From Bryobacteraceae bacterium (GTDB lineage: Bacteria > Acidobacteriota > Terriglobia > Bryobacterales > Bryobacteraceae), in NCBI GenBank assembly GCA_030039005.1, contig JASHQT010000476.1, forward strand, positions 1 to 13,904: DNA of 13,904 nt, read 5' to 3'. The notes beneath the pieces are model-generated. The model worked only from the letters and a program-made list of their open reading frames with translations, was not told where the DNA came from and searched no databases. Positions within the stretch are counted from its first letter, which is position 1. Each line of letters opens with the position of its first letter. A program made the position numbers and the translations under genes. This document shows, piece by piece, positions 1-6,656 of this stretch.

Positions 1-1278
1 CGTCGAGCGCTGCTCCAAACGATGGCCGCCGGGGCGTGCCTGGGAGCGAAGGGTGCACCGGTTGCGGGCCCGCCCGCGGCTCTGGCTCCGGACGACGACA
101 GTTTCCTGGACGCTGTGCAAAAGGCGTGTTTCCTGTACTTCTGGGAGCAGGGCCATCCGCAGACCGGCCTAGTGAAGGACCGCTCGAAAGCCAACAGCTC
201 CGACGCGAGTGTCGTTGCCAGCATCGCGGCCACCGGATTCGGTTTGACCGCCTTGTGCATCGGCGAAAAGCGCGGCTGGATTTCCTATGAAGATGGGCGG
301 GACCGTGTGCTCGCCACGCTCACGTTCCTGGCGCGCAAAATGCCCACGCATCGCGGGTTCTTTTTTCATTGGGCCAACATCACCACGGGCGAGAGAGTCT
401 GGGACGCCGAAGCGTCGTCGGTGGATACCGCCATTTTGCTATGCGGCCTTCTTACCGCGCGCCAGCATTTCCGCTACGTGGAGATCACGCGCCTGGCCTA
501 CGAGATTTTCGCGCGTGTGGATTGGACCTGGCTTTCCGAAGACACTTCCATGCTGTCGCAGGGCTGGACCCCGGAGTTCGGATTTCTGCCGTACCGTTGG
601 GATTACTATAGCGAGCTGATGATGATCTACCTGTTGGGATTGGGCTCGTTGCAGCATCCCTTGCCCACCGAAGCCTGGAACAGTTGGAAGCGAATCATTT
701 TCGAGTACGACGGGCTGCGCTACGTCGGATCGTACGCGCCGCTGTTCGTGCATCAATACTCGCAGGCCTGGTTCGACTTTCGCAATAAGCGCGACAAGTA
801 CGCGGACTATTTCAAGAATTCGATCTATGCGACAGAAGCGCACCGCGACTTCTGCCTGGAATTGAGCAAGCAGTTTCCCGATTACAGCGCGGACTTGTGG
901 GGCATCACGGCATCCGATTCGGCGAAGGGGTATGTCATTTGGGGAGGGCCCCCGGAAATGGGGCCGATTGATGGGACGGTAGCGCCTAGCGCGGCCGGAG
1001 GATCGCTGCCGTTTCTGCCTCAAGGCACGCTGCGAGTTTTGAAAAACATCAAAGCGCGTTACGGCGCGCGCGCCTGGAGCCGCTACGGGTTCGTCAATGC
1101 GTTTAATCCGCTGACCAACTGGTACGATTCCGACGTGATCGGCATCGATACCGGAATCACGATGCTGATGGCCGAAAATCTACGGACGGGATTCGTATGG
1201 GAGACGTTCATGAAAAATCCCGAGGCGGTGAGGGGGATGCGGCGCGCGGGCTTCATGAACTACGCGGGCGGCGATTGA
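1..1278 (+). CDS. Glycoamylase-like (PF10091/GH144-type) secreted protein, 5' partial
   Basis: Probably a secreted carbohydrate-active enzyme of the glycoamylase-like fold (an alpha/alpha-barrel family related to GH144 beta-1,2-glucanases). Seen: the frame is open to base 1 and reads RRALLQT before the first ATG at 22, followed by a small-residue stretch (MAAGACLGA) and a Pro/Ala-rich linker. That is what a twin-arginine signal peptide looks like, so the true start is almost certainly just left of the window and the ATG at 22 is internal. Family-typical blocks follow: WDAEASSVDTAILLCGLL near bases 400-453, WDYYSELMMIYLLGLGS near 598-648, and GITASDS...GYVIWGGPP then DGTVAPSAAGGSLPF from about 901. 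The remaining length (about 425 residues) suits a nearly complete single-domain protein. It converges on the methyltransferase gene with a 10-base gap. The fold assignment is fairly sure; the substrate (beta-1,2-glucan or another glucan) is not, and I did not assign the catalytic acids. Confidence 0.85.
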   Translation, partial: RRALLQTMAAGACLGAKGAPVAGPPAALAPDDDSFLDAVQKACFLYFWEQGHPQTGLVKDRSKANSSDASVVASIAATGFGLTALCIGEKRGWISYEDGRDRVLATLTFLARKMPTHRGFFFHWANITTGERVWDAEASSVDTAILLCGLLTARQHFRYVEITRLAYEIFARVDWTWLSEDTSMLSQGWTPEFGFLPYRWDYYSELMMIYLLGLGSLQHPLPTEAWNSWKRIIFEYDGLRYVGSYAPLFVHQYSQAWFDFRNKRDKYADYFKNSIYATEAHRDFCLELSKQFPDYSADLWGITASDSAKGYVIWGGPPEMGPIDGTVAPSAAGGSLPFLPQGTLRVLKNIKARYGARAWSRYGFVNAFNPLTNWYDSDVIGIDTGITMLMAENLRTGFVWETFMKNPEAVRGMRRAGFMNYAGGD

Positions 1279-1288
1279 GCCGGCGCGG

Positions 1289-1951
1289 TTACGAGAGGAC
1301 GGCGACAAACCAACGCCCCGCGTGCAGTACAGGGGCATCGTTTTTCGCCACGCCGCCGATTTCCGAGATCAACTGCTGCGGCGTGAAATAACGCTTGCAC
1401 ACTACGTGATGCGAACCGTCCTGGAGCACGCGCTCCTGCTGCTCTTCGAACGGAACCTCTTCGCGCTTGGCGGCGTCGACGATCACGATGGCACGCGCCA
1501 CGCGGCGCGCCTCGGCCAGAAACAGGCGGGCGGCTGCCGCTTCCAAGTGCCCGTAGAAGTGCCCAGCCACCAGACAATCGAACTGCTGGGAGCGAAACGG
1601 AAGCGCCAGCCCGTCTCCGCGAACGAACGAAGCGTGGGGCAAGCGGGCGCGGGCGACTGCCAGCATGGCCGCGCTTTGATCCAATCCGATCACGCTGCGG
1701 CGCAGATTCCCGGTGAGGAACCCGGTGCCGCAGGCGACGTCGAGGAACGAACGAAACGGCAGCGCGGCGAGCATGGCTTCCAACTCGCGAAGTTCCGCCG
1801 CCCAACCGGGGCGGTCCCGCTGCGCGAAGAGGCCGGTGCCGAGATAGAAATCGTCGTATTCGGACGCGCGCCGGTCATAGTAAGCTCGCTCAGCGCCCGT
1901 CACGTTACTACGATAGCCGCGCGCGGACTTTTTCGCTGAGGGCTTTGCCAT
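1289..1951 (-). CDS. Class I SAM-dependent methyltransferase
   Basis: Predicted cytoplasmic S-adenosylmethionine-dependent methyltransferase of 220 residues, UbiE/Methyltransf_11 type. Seen: motif I SFLDVACGTG (residues 68-77), an acidic residue at the end of strand 2 (D91 in IGLDQS), a motif III-like RGDGLALPF (111-119), and a C-terminal HHVVCKRYFTPQQLISEIG segment typical of small-molecule methyltransferases of this fold. The substrate cannot be read from the sequence. The gene lies downstream of yqeY on the same strand and its ATG start (1949-1951) overlaps the yqeY end by 44 bases. An in-frame GTG at 1901-1903, four bases past the yqeY stop, would remove the overlap and delete the basic N-terminus MAKPSAKKSARGYRSN; neither start has a strong ribosome-binding site. 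It is probably co-transcribed with yqeY. Confidence 0.85.
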   Translation of the reverse strand: MAKPSAKKSARGYRSNVTGAERAYYDRRASEYDDFYLGTGLFAQRDRPGWAAELRELEAMLAALPFRSFLDVACGTGFLTGNLRRSVIGLDQSAAMLAVARARLPHASFVRGDGLALPFRSQQFDCLVAGHFYGHLEAAAARLFLAEARRVARAIVIVDAAKREEVPFEEQQERVLQDGSHHVVCKRYFTPQQLISEIGGVAKNDAPVLHAGRWFVAVLS

Positions 1952-2354
1952 CCACTCGCTTGCCTGCGAGCTTGGCTTGCGTGGCCTTCATCACCACACC
2001 CATTTGCTTCTGCGACGTAACTCCGGTTTCGGCGATGGCGGCGGCGATTGCTGCCTCGATTTCCTGATCGCTCGGCGCGGCGGGCATATAGGATTCGATG
2101 AGCTTGAGCTCGGCGTCTTCTTTCTCGGCCAGCTCTGCGCGGCCGCCTTTGCGAAACATCTCCGCCGCTTCGCGGCGCTGCTTGATAAGCGTGCCCAGGA
2201 CCTGCAGCTCGGTGGCTTCGTCGAGCGGCTTCATCGAATCCACTTCGTGCTTCTTGAGCGCGGCCTTGATCATGCGAATGGCGTTGAGCCGGTTCTCTTC
2301 TTTGGCGCGCATGGCGGCCACCATGTCGGTTTGAATGCGGTCGAGTAGAGCCAT
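1908..2354 (-). CDS. yqeY: GatB/YqeY domain protein
   Basis: Stand-alone GatB/YqeY-domain protein of 148 residues, the usual length for the family. The domain resembles the tRNA-binding tail of the GatB amidotransferase subunit. Single-domain YqeY proteins are widespread, with a suspected but not firmly established tRNA-related role. Seen: the N-terminal MALLDRIQTDMVAAMRAKE, the central LGTLIKQRREAAEMFRKGGR, the LIESYMP motif, and the C-terminal GVVMKATQAKLAGKRVDGKALSE block are all characteristic. The ATG at 2352-2354 has an AGGAT ribosome-binding site (2363-2367 read on the minus strand) eight bases upstream. The methyltransferase gene follows with overlap. The neighbour on the other side is a divergent aminotransferase gene only 28 bases away. 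Confidence 0.93.
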   Translation of the reverse strand: MALLDRIQTDMVAAMRAKEENRLNAIRMIKAALKKHEVDSMKPLDEATELQVLGTLIKQRREAAEMFRKGGRAELAEKEDAELKLIESYMPAAPSDQEIEAAIAAAIAETGVTSQKQMGVVMKATQAKLAGKRVDGKALSEKVRARLS

Positions 2355-2360
2355 CGTTTG

Positions 2361-2371
2361 TTATCCTGAGG
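2361..2371. promoter_or_regulatory. Abutting ribosome-binding sites of a divergent gene pair
   Basis: The 28-base gap between yqeY and the aminotransferase gene holds both ribosome-binding sites back to back. AGGAT for yqeY lies at 2363-2367 (minus strand, 8 bases from its ATG). GAGG for the aminotransferase lies at 2368-2371 (plus strand, 11 bases from its ATG). There is no room for either core promoter in the gap, so each promoter must lie inside the other gene's 5' coding region. I could not pick out convincing -35/-10 boxes there. Confidence 0.5.
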
Positions 2372-2382
2372 CTTAATCTCTC

Positions 2383-3555
2383 ATGTATATCAAGAAACAG
2401 CGTCTGCTCACACCCGGACCTACGCCGCTCTATCCCAAAGCGCTGCAAGCGATGATGGGTTCGGACATTCACCACCGCACGGAAGATTTCCGCAACCTGT
2501 ATCGCACGGTTCTGGCGGACCTGAAGGAAGTGATGGGGACATCGAACGACGTGCTGGCGCTGGTGGCGTCGGGCACGGGCGCGATGGAAGCATCGGTGGC
2601 GAATTTTCTTTCGCCGGGCGATCGCGTCGTTGTGTGCTCGGCGGGGAAATTCGGCGAGCGCTGGGCGGAGATCGCCAAGGCGTTCGGGCTGGACGCTGTG
2701 GTCTTGAAGGAAGAGTACGGCAGCGTAGTGAGTCCGGAGCGCGTGAAGAAAGCGCTCGCGGCGGAACGGAACCTTCGCGCGGTTTTCGTGCAGGCGTCGG
2801 AAACTTCGACGGGCGCCGCGCACGACGTCCGCGTGATGGGCGAAGCGGTAAAGCAAACAGATGCGATCTTCGTGGTGGATGCGATCACGGGCCTGGGAAC
2901 CATGCCGCTCGATATCGACGGCTGGGGGCTGGACCTCGTGATCGGCGGATCGCAGAAGGCGTTCATGATTCCGCCGGGGCTGGCGTTCTTGTCCATCAGT
3001 CCCAAGGCGTGGGCCATGGGCGAGACGTCGAAGCTGCCGCGTTACTATTTCGATCTGAAGAAAGAGAAGAAGAGCGCGGCGGGCGGCGAATCGAGCTGGA
3101 CGCCGAATACATCGTTGGTGCTGGGGCTCGGCGAGGCGCTGAAATACATCAAGTCCATCGGTATGGCGCAACTGGTGGAGAACGCGCAAATGTTGGCGCG
3201 GGCCACGCGCGAAGCGGTGACGGCTCTGGGGCTGGAGTTATTCGCCCCGCAATCACCCGCGGCTTCGGCCACGGCGGTAAGGGCGCCCCAGGGCATCGAT
3301 TCGGGCGCGATCGTGAAGGATTTCCGCAACCGCTTCGGGTCCATCATCGCCAACGGGCAGGGTTCGATGAAAGGCCAGATTTTTCGCATCGCGCACTTGG
3401 GTTACTTCGATTTTGCGGATCTGTTTGCGGTGATCGCGGAGCTGGAAATCATTCTGGCGGCGCAAGGCGTACCAGTGAAGTTTGGAACCGGCGTGGCAGC
3501 GGCCGAGAACGTGTACGCCGCCGCGGCGCTGTCGAAGGAAACGATTAACGCTTAG
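2383..3555 (+). CDS. Class-V PLP aminotransferase (serine-pyruvate / alanine-glyoxylate type), probable serine-pathway transaminase
   Basis: Pyridoxal-phosphate aminotransferase of fold type I, class V, 390 residues. It resembles the alanine-glyoxylate/serine-pyruvate aminotransferase group often mislabelled 'soluble hydrogenase 42 kDa subunit'. Seen: the N-terminal LLTPGPTPLYPKAL and HHRTEDF signature, the cofactor phosphate-binding loop SGTGAMEAS (S63-S71), the pyridine-nitrogen aspartate D166 in VVDAITGLGT, and the Schiff-base lysine K192 in GGSQKAFMIPPG. The gene is followed after 27 bases by serA on the same strand. That arrangement suggests it transaminates 3-phosphohydroxypyruvate to phosphoserine in place of classical SerC. 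Class-V enzymes of this kind adjacent to serA are known in other lineages and one from Methanococcus has broad SerC activity. Family membership is sure; the physiological substrate is inferred from context. Confidence 0.9.
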   Translation: MYIKKQRLLTPGPTPLYPKALQAMMGSDIHHRTEDFRNLYRTVLADLKEVMGTSNDVLALVASGTGAMEASVANFLSPGDRVVVCSAGKFGERWAEIAKAFGLDAVVLKEEYGSVVSPERVKKALAAERNLRAVFVQASETSTGAAHDVRVMGEAVKQTDAIFVVDAITGLGTMPLDIDGWGLDLVIGGSQKAFMIPPGLAFLSISPKAWAMGETSKLPRYYFDLKKEKKSAAGGESSWTPNTSLVLGLGEALKYIKSIGMAQLVENAQMLARATREAVTALGLELFAPQSPAASATAVRAPQGIDSGAIVKDFRNRFGSIIANGQGSMKGQIFRIAHLGYFDFADLFAVIAELEIILAAQGVPVKFGTGVAAAENVYAAAALSKETINA

Positions 3556-3582
3556 TCTGACAGTATTCAATCCTAAACCACC

Positions 3583-5157
3583 ATGCGAATCCTGATTGCC
3601 GAGTCCCTGGCTCCCGCGGCAGTGAAATTGTTGCAGCAACAGCCGGGATGGGAAGTCATTGTTTCCAATTCGAAGGAATTTAGACAGCACCTGGCCGATG
3701 CCGATGCGTTGATCGTGCGTAGCGCGGTGACGGTGGATAAATCCGTGCTCGACGCCGCGCCAAAGCTGCGGGTGATCGGGCGCGCGGGGGTGGGCGTGGA
3801 CAACGTCGATCTGCCGGCGGCCACCGCGGCGGGCGTGCTGGTGATGAACACACCGGGCGGCAACGCGGTTTCGGTGGCCGAGCACACGTTGGCCCTGATG
3901 TTGTCGCTCGCGCGCTCTATTCCGAACGCCAGTGCGTCGGTGAAGGCGGGGAAATGGGAGAAGCGTAAGTTCCTAGGCACGGAGTTGCGCGCGAAGACAC
4001 TGGGGGTGATCGGGCTGGGGAGCATCGGCCGCGAGGTGGTGAAGCGCGCCGCGGCCTTCGAGATGCACGTGATCGCCCACGATCCCTACGTGCACTCGCA
4101 AACCGCCAAGGACGTCGGGGTGGCGCTGGTGGAGCTCGCCGAGCTGTTCGCGCAGAGCGATTACATCACGTTGCACACCGCGCTCACGCCCGAATCGTTC
4201 CGCCTGCTTTCCCGCGATGCCTTCGCCAAGATGAAGCGAGGCGTGCGGATTGTCAACTGCGCGCGAGGCGAGCTGATCGATCAGGAAGCGCTGCGGGAGG
4301 CACTGGCTTCCGGACAGGTGGGCGGCGCGGCGCTCGACGTATTTGAAACCGAACCTCCCTCGCCGAGCGATCCGCTGTTCGCCATCGAGAGCGTGGTGGC
4401 GACCCCGCACATCGGCGGGTCGACCGAAGAGGCGCAGGAAACAGTGGGAGTGCGTATCGCCGAGCAGATTGTGGAGTATCTGGAGCGCGGGGCGGCGCTG
4501 CACGCGGTGAATCTGCCCGCGCTCACGCCCGAGCAGTATAAGACTCTGGGACCGTATGGCACGCTGGCGGAGCGGCTGGGCCGCTTCGCTTCGTATATTT
4601 CGACCGGCAATCCCAAGGCGGTGCGGTTAGTGTATTTCGGAAAAATCGCCGAATTCAACACGCACCTAGTGCGCAACGCGGGGCTGGCCGGGGTGCTGCA
4701 GCGGTCGCTCGCGCGCAATGCGAATTCGATCAACGCCATGCAAATCGCCGGCGACCGCGGCCTGACGGTGGCCGAGCGGCACGAGAAACGCGCGTCGCAC
4801 ATCGATTCGGTGCGGCTGGACCTGGAGACCGATACGGGCATCACGGCGGTGGAAGGCGCGGTGGTGATGGACGAGCCGCGGCTGATCCGCATCGACGGTA
4901 CGCACTGCGAGGCGACGCTCGAAGGCCACCTGACGTACGTGGTGAGCAAAGATATGCCCGGCGTGATCGGATATGTAGGGGACGTTTTCGGCAAGAACGG
5001 CGTGAACATCGCGACGTTCTCGCTCGGACGGAAGGAAGCGCTCACCGAAGCGGTTTCGGTAATTCAGACCGATCAGCCGGTGGAAGACCACGTGGTGGCG
5101 GAGCTGCTGAAGAATCCGGCGGTGCGGATTGCGCGGCCGGTGCGGTTGAACGGATAG
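3583..5157 (+). CDS. serA: D-3-phosphoglycerate dehydrogenase, long ACT-domain form
   Basis: Catalyses NAD-dependent oxidation of 3-phosphoglycerate to 3-phosphohydroxypyruvate, the committed step of serine biosynthesis, in the cytoplasm. Its 524 residues match the long form (type I) of the enzyme. Seen: substrate-domain start MRILIAESLAP, the Rossmann loop G144-x-G146-x-x-G149 in GVIGLGSIG, and the catalytic set R228 (NCARGELI), E257 (DVFETEPP) and H276 (ATPHIGGST). Next come an allosteric substrate-binding domain (about 315-440) and a C-terminal ACT domain (about 450-524, starting LTYVVSKDMPGVIGYVGDVF). The ACT domain usually mediates serine feedback inhibition. It lies 27 bases behind the aminotransferase gene, so the two are probably one serine-synthesis transcription unit. 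No strong ribosome-binding site precedes the ATG. Confidence 0.97.
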   Translation: MRILIAESLAPAAVKLLQQQPGWEVIVSNSKEFRQHLADADALIVRSAVTVDKSVLDAAPKLRVIGRAGVGVDNVDLPAATAAGVLVMNTPGGNAVSVAEHTLALMLSLARSIPNASASVKAGKWEKRKFLGTELRAKTLGVIGLGSIGREVVKRAAAFEMHVIAHDPYVHSQTAKDVGVALVELAELFAQSDYITLHTALTPESFRLLSRDAFAKMKRGVRIVNCARGELIDQEALREALASGQVGGAALDVFETEPPSPSDPLFAIESVVATPHIGGSTEEAQETVGVRIAEQIVEYLERGAALHAVNLPALTPEQYKTLGPYGTLAERLGRFASYISTGNPKAVRLVYFGKIAEFNTHLVRNAGLAGVLQRSLARNANSINAMQIAGDRGLTVAERHEKRASHIDSVRLDLETDTGITAVEGAVVMDEPRLIRIDGTHCEATLEGHLTYVVSKDMPGVIGYVGDVFGKNGVNIATFSLGRKEALTEAVSVIQTDQPVEDHVVAELLKNPAVRIARPVRLNG

Positions 5158-5158
5158 G
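5152..5158 (+). promoter_or_regulatory. Ribosome-binding site overlapping the serA stop, deciding a GTG start
   Basis: GGATAGG spans the serA stop codon (TAG at 5155-5157) and lies seven bases before the GTG at 5166. This supports that GTG as the start of the following membrane-protein gene and suggests its translation is coupled to that of serA. Confidence 0.5.
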
Positions 5159-5165
5159 CGCAGCC

Positions 5166-5798
5166 GTGCTCGGAATCTCCACCCGGTCGCTTCGGCGTGT
5201 CCTGTTTCCGGGTGCGTTCCTCGCGTTCTTTGCGTGCATGACACTTTCGGCGGCAATTTTTTATCGAGGCCGGCCGTTCGATGTGAAGACCGCAATCCTT
5301 TCCGACTTGGAATCACCCGATGACAATCCGCGCGGCTATGGCATATCAGCCGCGGGAACGGCTATCGCCGCGATTCTGCTGGCGCCCGCCGTTAGGGCGT
5401 TCTTTGACCGGCTGCGCTCCGGGCGACCCGGGCTGGCCTGGGCCGGCGGAATTCTATTCGCTATCGGGCTTTCCTCCGCGCTTGCCATTGGAATTCTGGC
5501 GCCCTTCACACACGGCTACAGCGCGCTGCATGTTCAACTGGCGGAGGCGGCCTTCCTCGGCATTTGCGGCGGCACGCTGCTCCATCTGATCGCCGCGCGC
5601 GCCTCGTGGATGGTGTTGATCTTGCAGGCTGTCGTTCTGCTGATTCTCGTGGTGCTGTGCTATGGTCCGGTGCAATTCGATAATGATCACCTGTTCACTG
5701 GCTTGGCCTTCTGGGAATGGCTGCTGTGCGCCGATTGCGTGGTTGGTCTGTGGGCGTTGGCGCGAGCGGTGGCGGGGGGAAGAACGCGAGGGAGTTGA
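5166..5798 (+). CDS. Six-TM integral membrane protein of unknown function
   Basis: I do not recognise this 210-residue protein with confidence; its layout recalls small polytopic families such as DUF998 or Frag1/DRAM-like proteins. Seen: about six hydrophobic segments (roughly residues 12-32, 58-78, 91-113, 121-143, 148-166 and 178-200). After the first segment there is a polar stretch with SDLESPDDNPRGYGI, a motif likely to sit on the outer face. A conserved-looking HGYSALHVQLAEAAF follows before the fourth helix, and there is a basic C-terminal tail. The start is a GTG at 5166, only eight bases after serA, with a ribosome-binding site across the serA stop, so it is likely translated from the serA transcript. 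A link to serine metabolism (for example export) is possible from position only. It converges with the ABC ATPase gene, leaving nine bases between stops. Confidence 0.7.
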   Translation: MLGISTRSLRRVLFPGAFLAFFACMTLSAAIFYRGRPFDVKTAILSDLESPDDNPRGYGISAAGTAIAAILLAPAVRAFFDRLRSGRPGLAWAGGILFAIGLSSALAIGILAPFTHGYSALHVQLAEAAFLGICGGTLLHLIAARASWMVLILQAVVLLILVVLCYGPVQFDNDHLFTGLAFWEWLLCADCVVGLWALARAVAGGRTRGS

Positions 5799-5807
5799 CG
5801 CTGCAGG

Positions 5808-6656
5808 CTAAACCTGCGGTTCGGCAATGCGCTCGGCGGCCAATTCCGCCGCGGCTCCGTTATTGAAAACCGCCGCGGCGCTGGAATTCCGCAGCACCGC
5901 TTCCAGCAGCGCGCGGGTGTCGTCCGAGCGCGGATCGCGGAACATTTGCGCCGTAGGTCCCGATTCGACGATGCGGCCGCGCTGCAAAATCGCGATGCGC
6001 GAGCACAGCGACGCGACCGCCAGCAGATCGTGCGAGACGAACAGCATCGCCATGTTGAGCTCGCGATTGAGCGAGCGGAACAGATCCAGGATTTCACTTT
6101 GCGTGATTGCGTCGAGCGCGCTGGTGGGCTCGTCGGCGATCAGCAGCTTCGGCTTGTGCAGCACGGCCATGGCGATCAGGACGCGCTGGGCTTGTCCGAC
6201 GCTCAACTGGCGCGGATAGCGCTTGAGGAAGGATTCTTCCGCCGGCAGGCTCACGCGCTCGAACAGCTCGAACGCCCGCTCCTTCCAGTGCTTCGCCTCC
6301 GCGGCGGGTGCGTGCGCGCGCCAGGCTTCGGCGATCTGCGTGCCAACGCGCAGCGCCGGATTGAGCGACGCGAGCGGGCTTTGCAACACCAGCGCGATTT
6401 CGCGCCCGCGAATCCGCCGCATGTCGCTTGCTCGCAAGCCGAGCAGATCGCGCCCGGCGAAGCGAATTTCGCCCGAGATTCGCGCCCCTTTGTGATCGAG
6501 CAGGCGCATCAAGGCGAGCGAGATAGTGCTCTTGCCCGATCCACTTTCGCCCACCAGACCCAAGATTTCGCCCTCGCCGATCGCGAACTCGACGCCAGCG
6601 AGCGCGCCGGGCTTGTTCGGGTAATCAACCGAGAGGCGGACTTCGAGAAAGTTCAT
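5808..6656 (-). CDS. Oligopeptide-type ABC transporter ATPase (DppD/OppD-like)
   Basis: Nucleotide-binding subunit, 282 residues, that should power the importer encoded just upstream. Seen: Walker A GESGSGKST (36-44), Q-loop Q92 in LVLQSPLASLNP (a hallmark of the peptide/nickel ATPase family), signature LSVGQAQRV (151-159), Walker B LLIADE with catalytic E176, D-loop SALD (179-182) and switch H209 in VSHD. The signature has Val where most members have the first Gly of LSGGQ. It is shorter than typical OppD/DppD (about 320-330), lacking much of the C-terminal extension. Its ATG overlaps the stop of the binding-protein gene in a TAATG junction, implying coupled translation. No second ATPase (OppF/DppF type) follows: the next gene lies on the opposite strand nine bases away. 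The subunit may act as a homodimer or pair with an ATPase encoded elsewhere. Confidence 0.92.
   Translation of the reverse strand: MNFLEVRLSVDYPNKPGALAGVEFAIGEGEILGLVGESGSGKSTISLALMRLLDHKGARISGEIRFAGRDLLGLRASDMRRIRGREIALVLQSPLASLNPALRVGTQIAEAWRAHAPAAEAKHWKERAFELFERVSLPAEESFLKRYPRQLSVGQAQRVLIAMAVLHKPKLLIADEPTSALDAITQSEILDLFRSLNRELNMAMLFVSHDLLAVASLCSRIAILQRGRIVESGPTAQMFRDPRSDDTRALLEAVLRNSSAAAVFNNGAAAELAAERIAEPQV

Noticed and set aside
5803..5817. Small stem-loop GCAGG-CTAAA-CCTGC between convergent stops, as a bidirectional terminator
   Set aside because: The stem is only five pairs and no T-run follows on either side.
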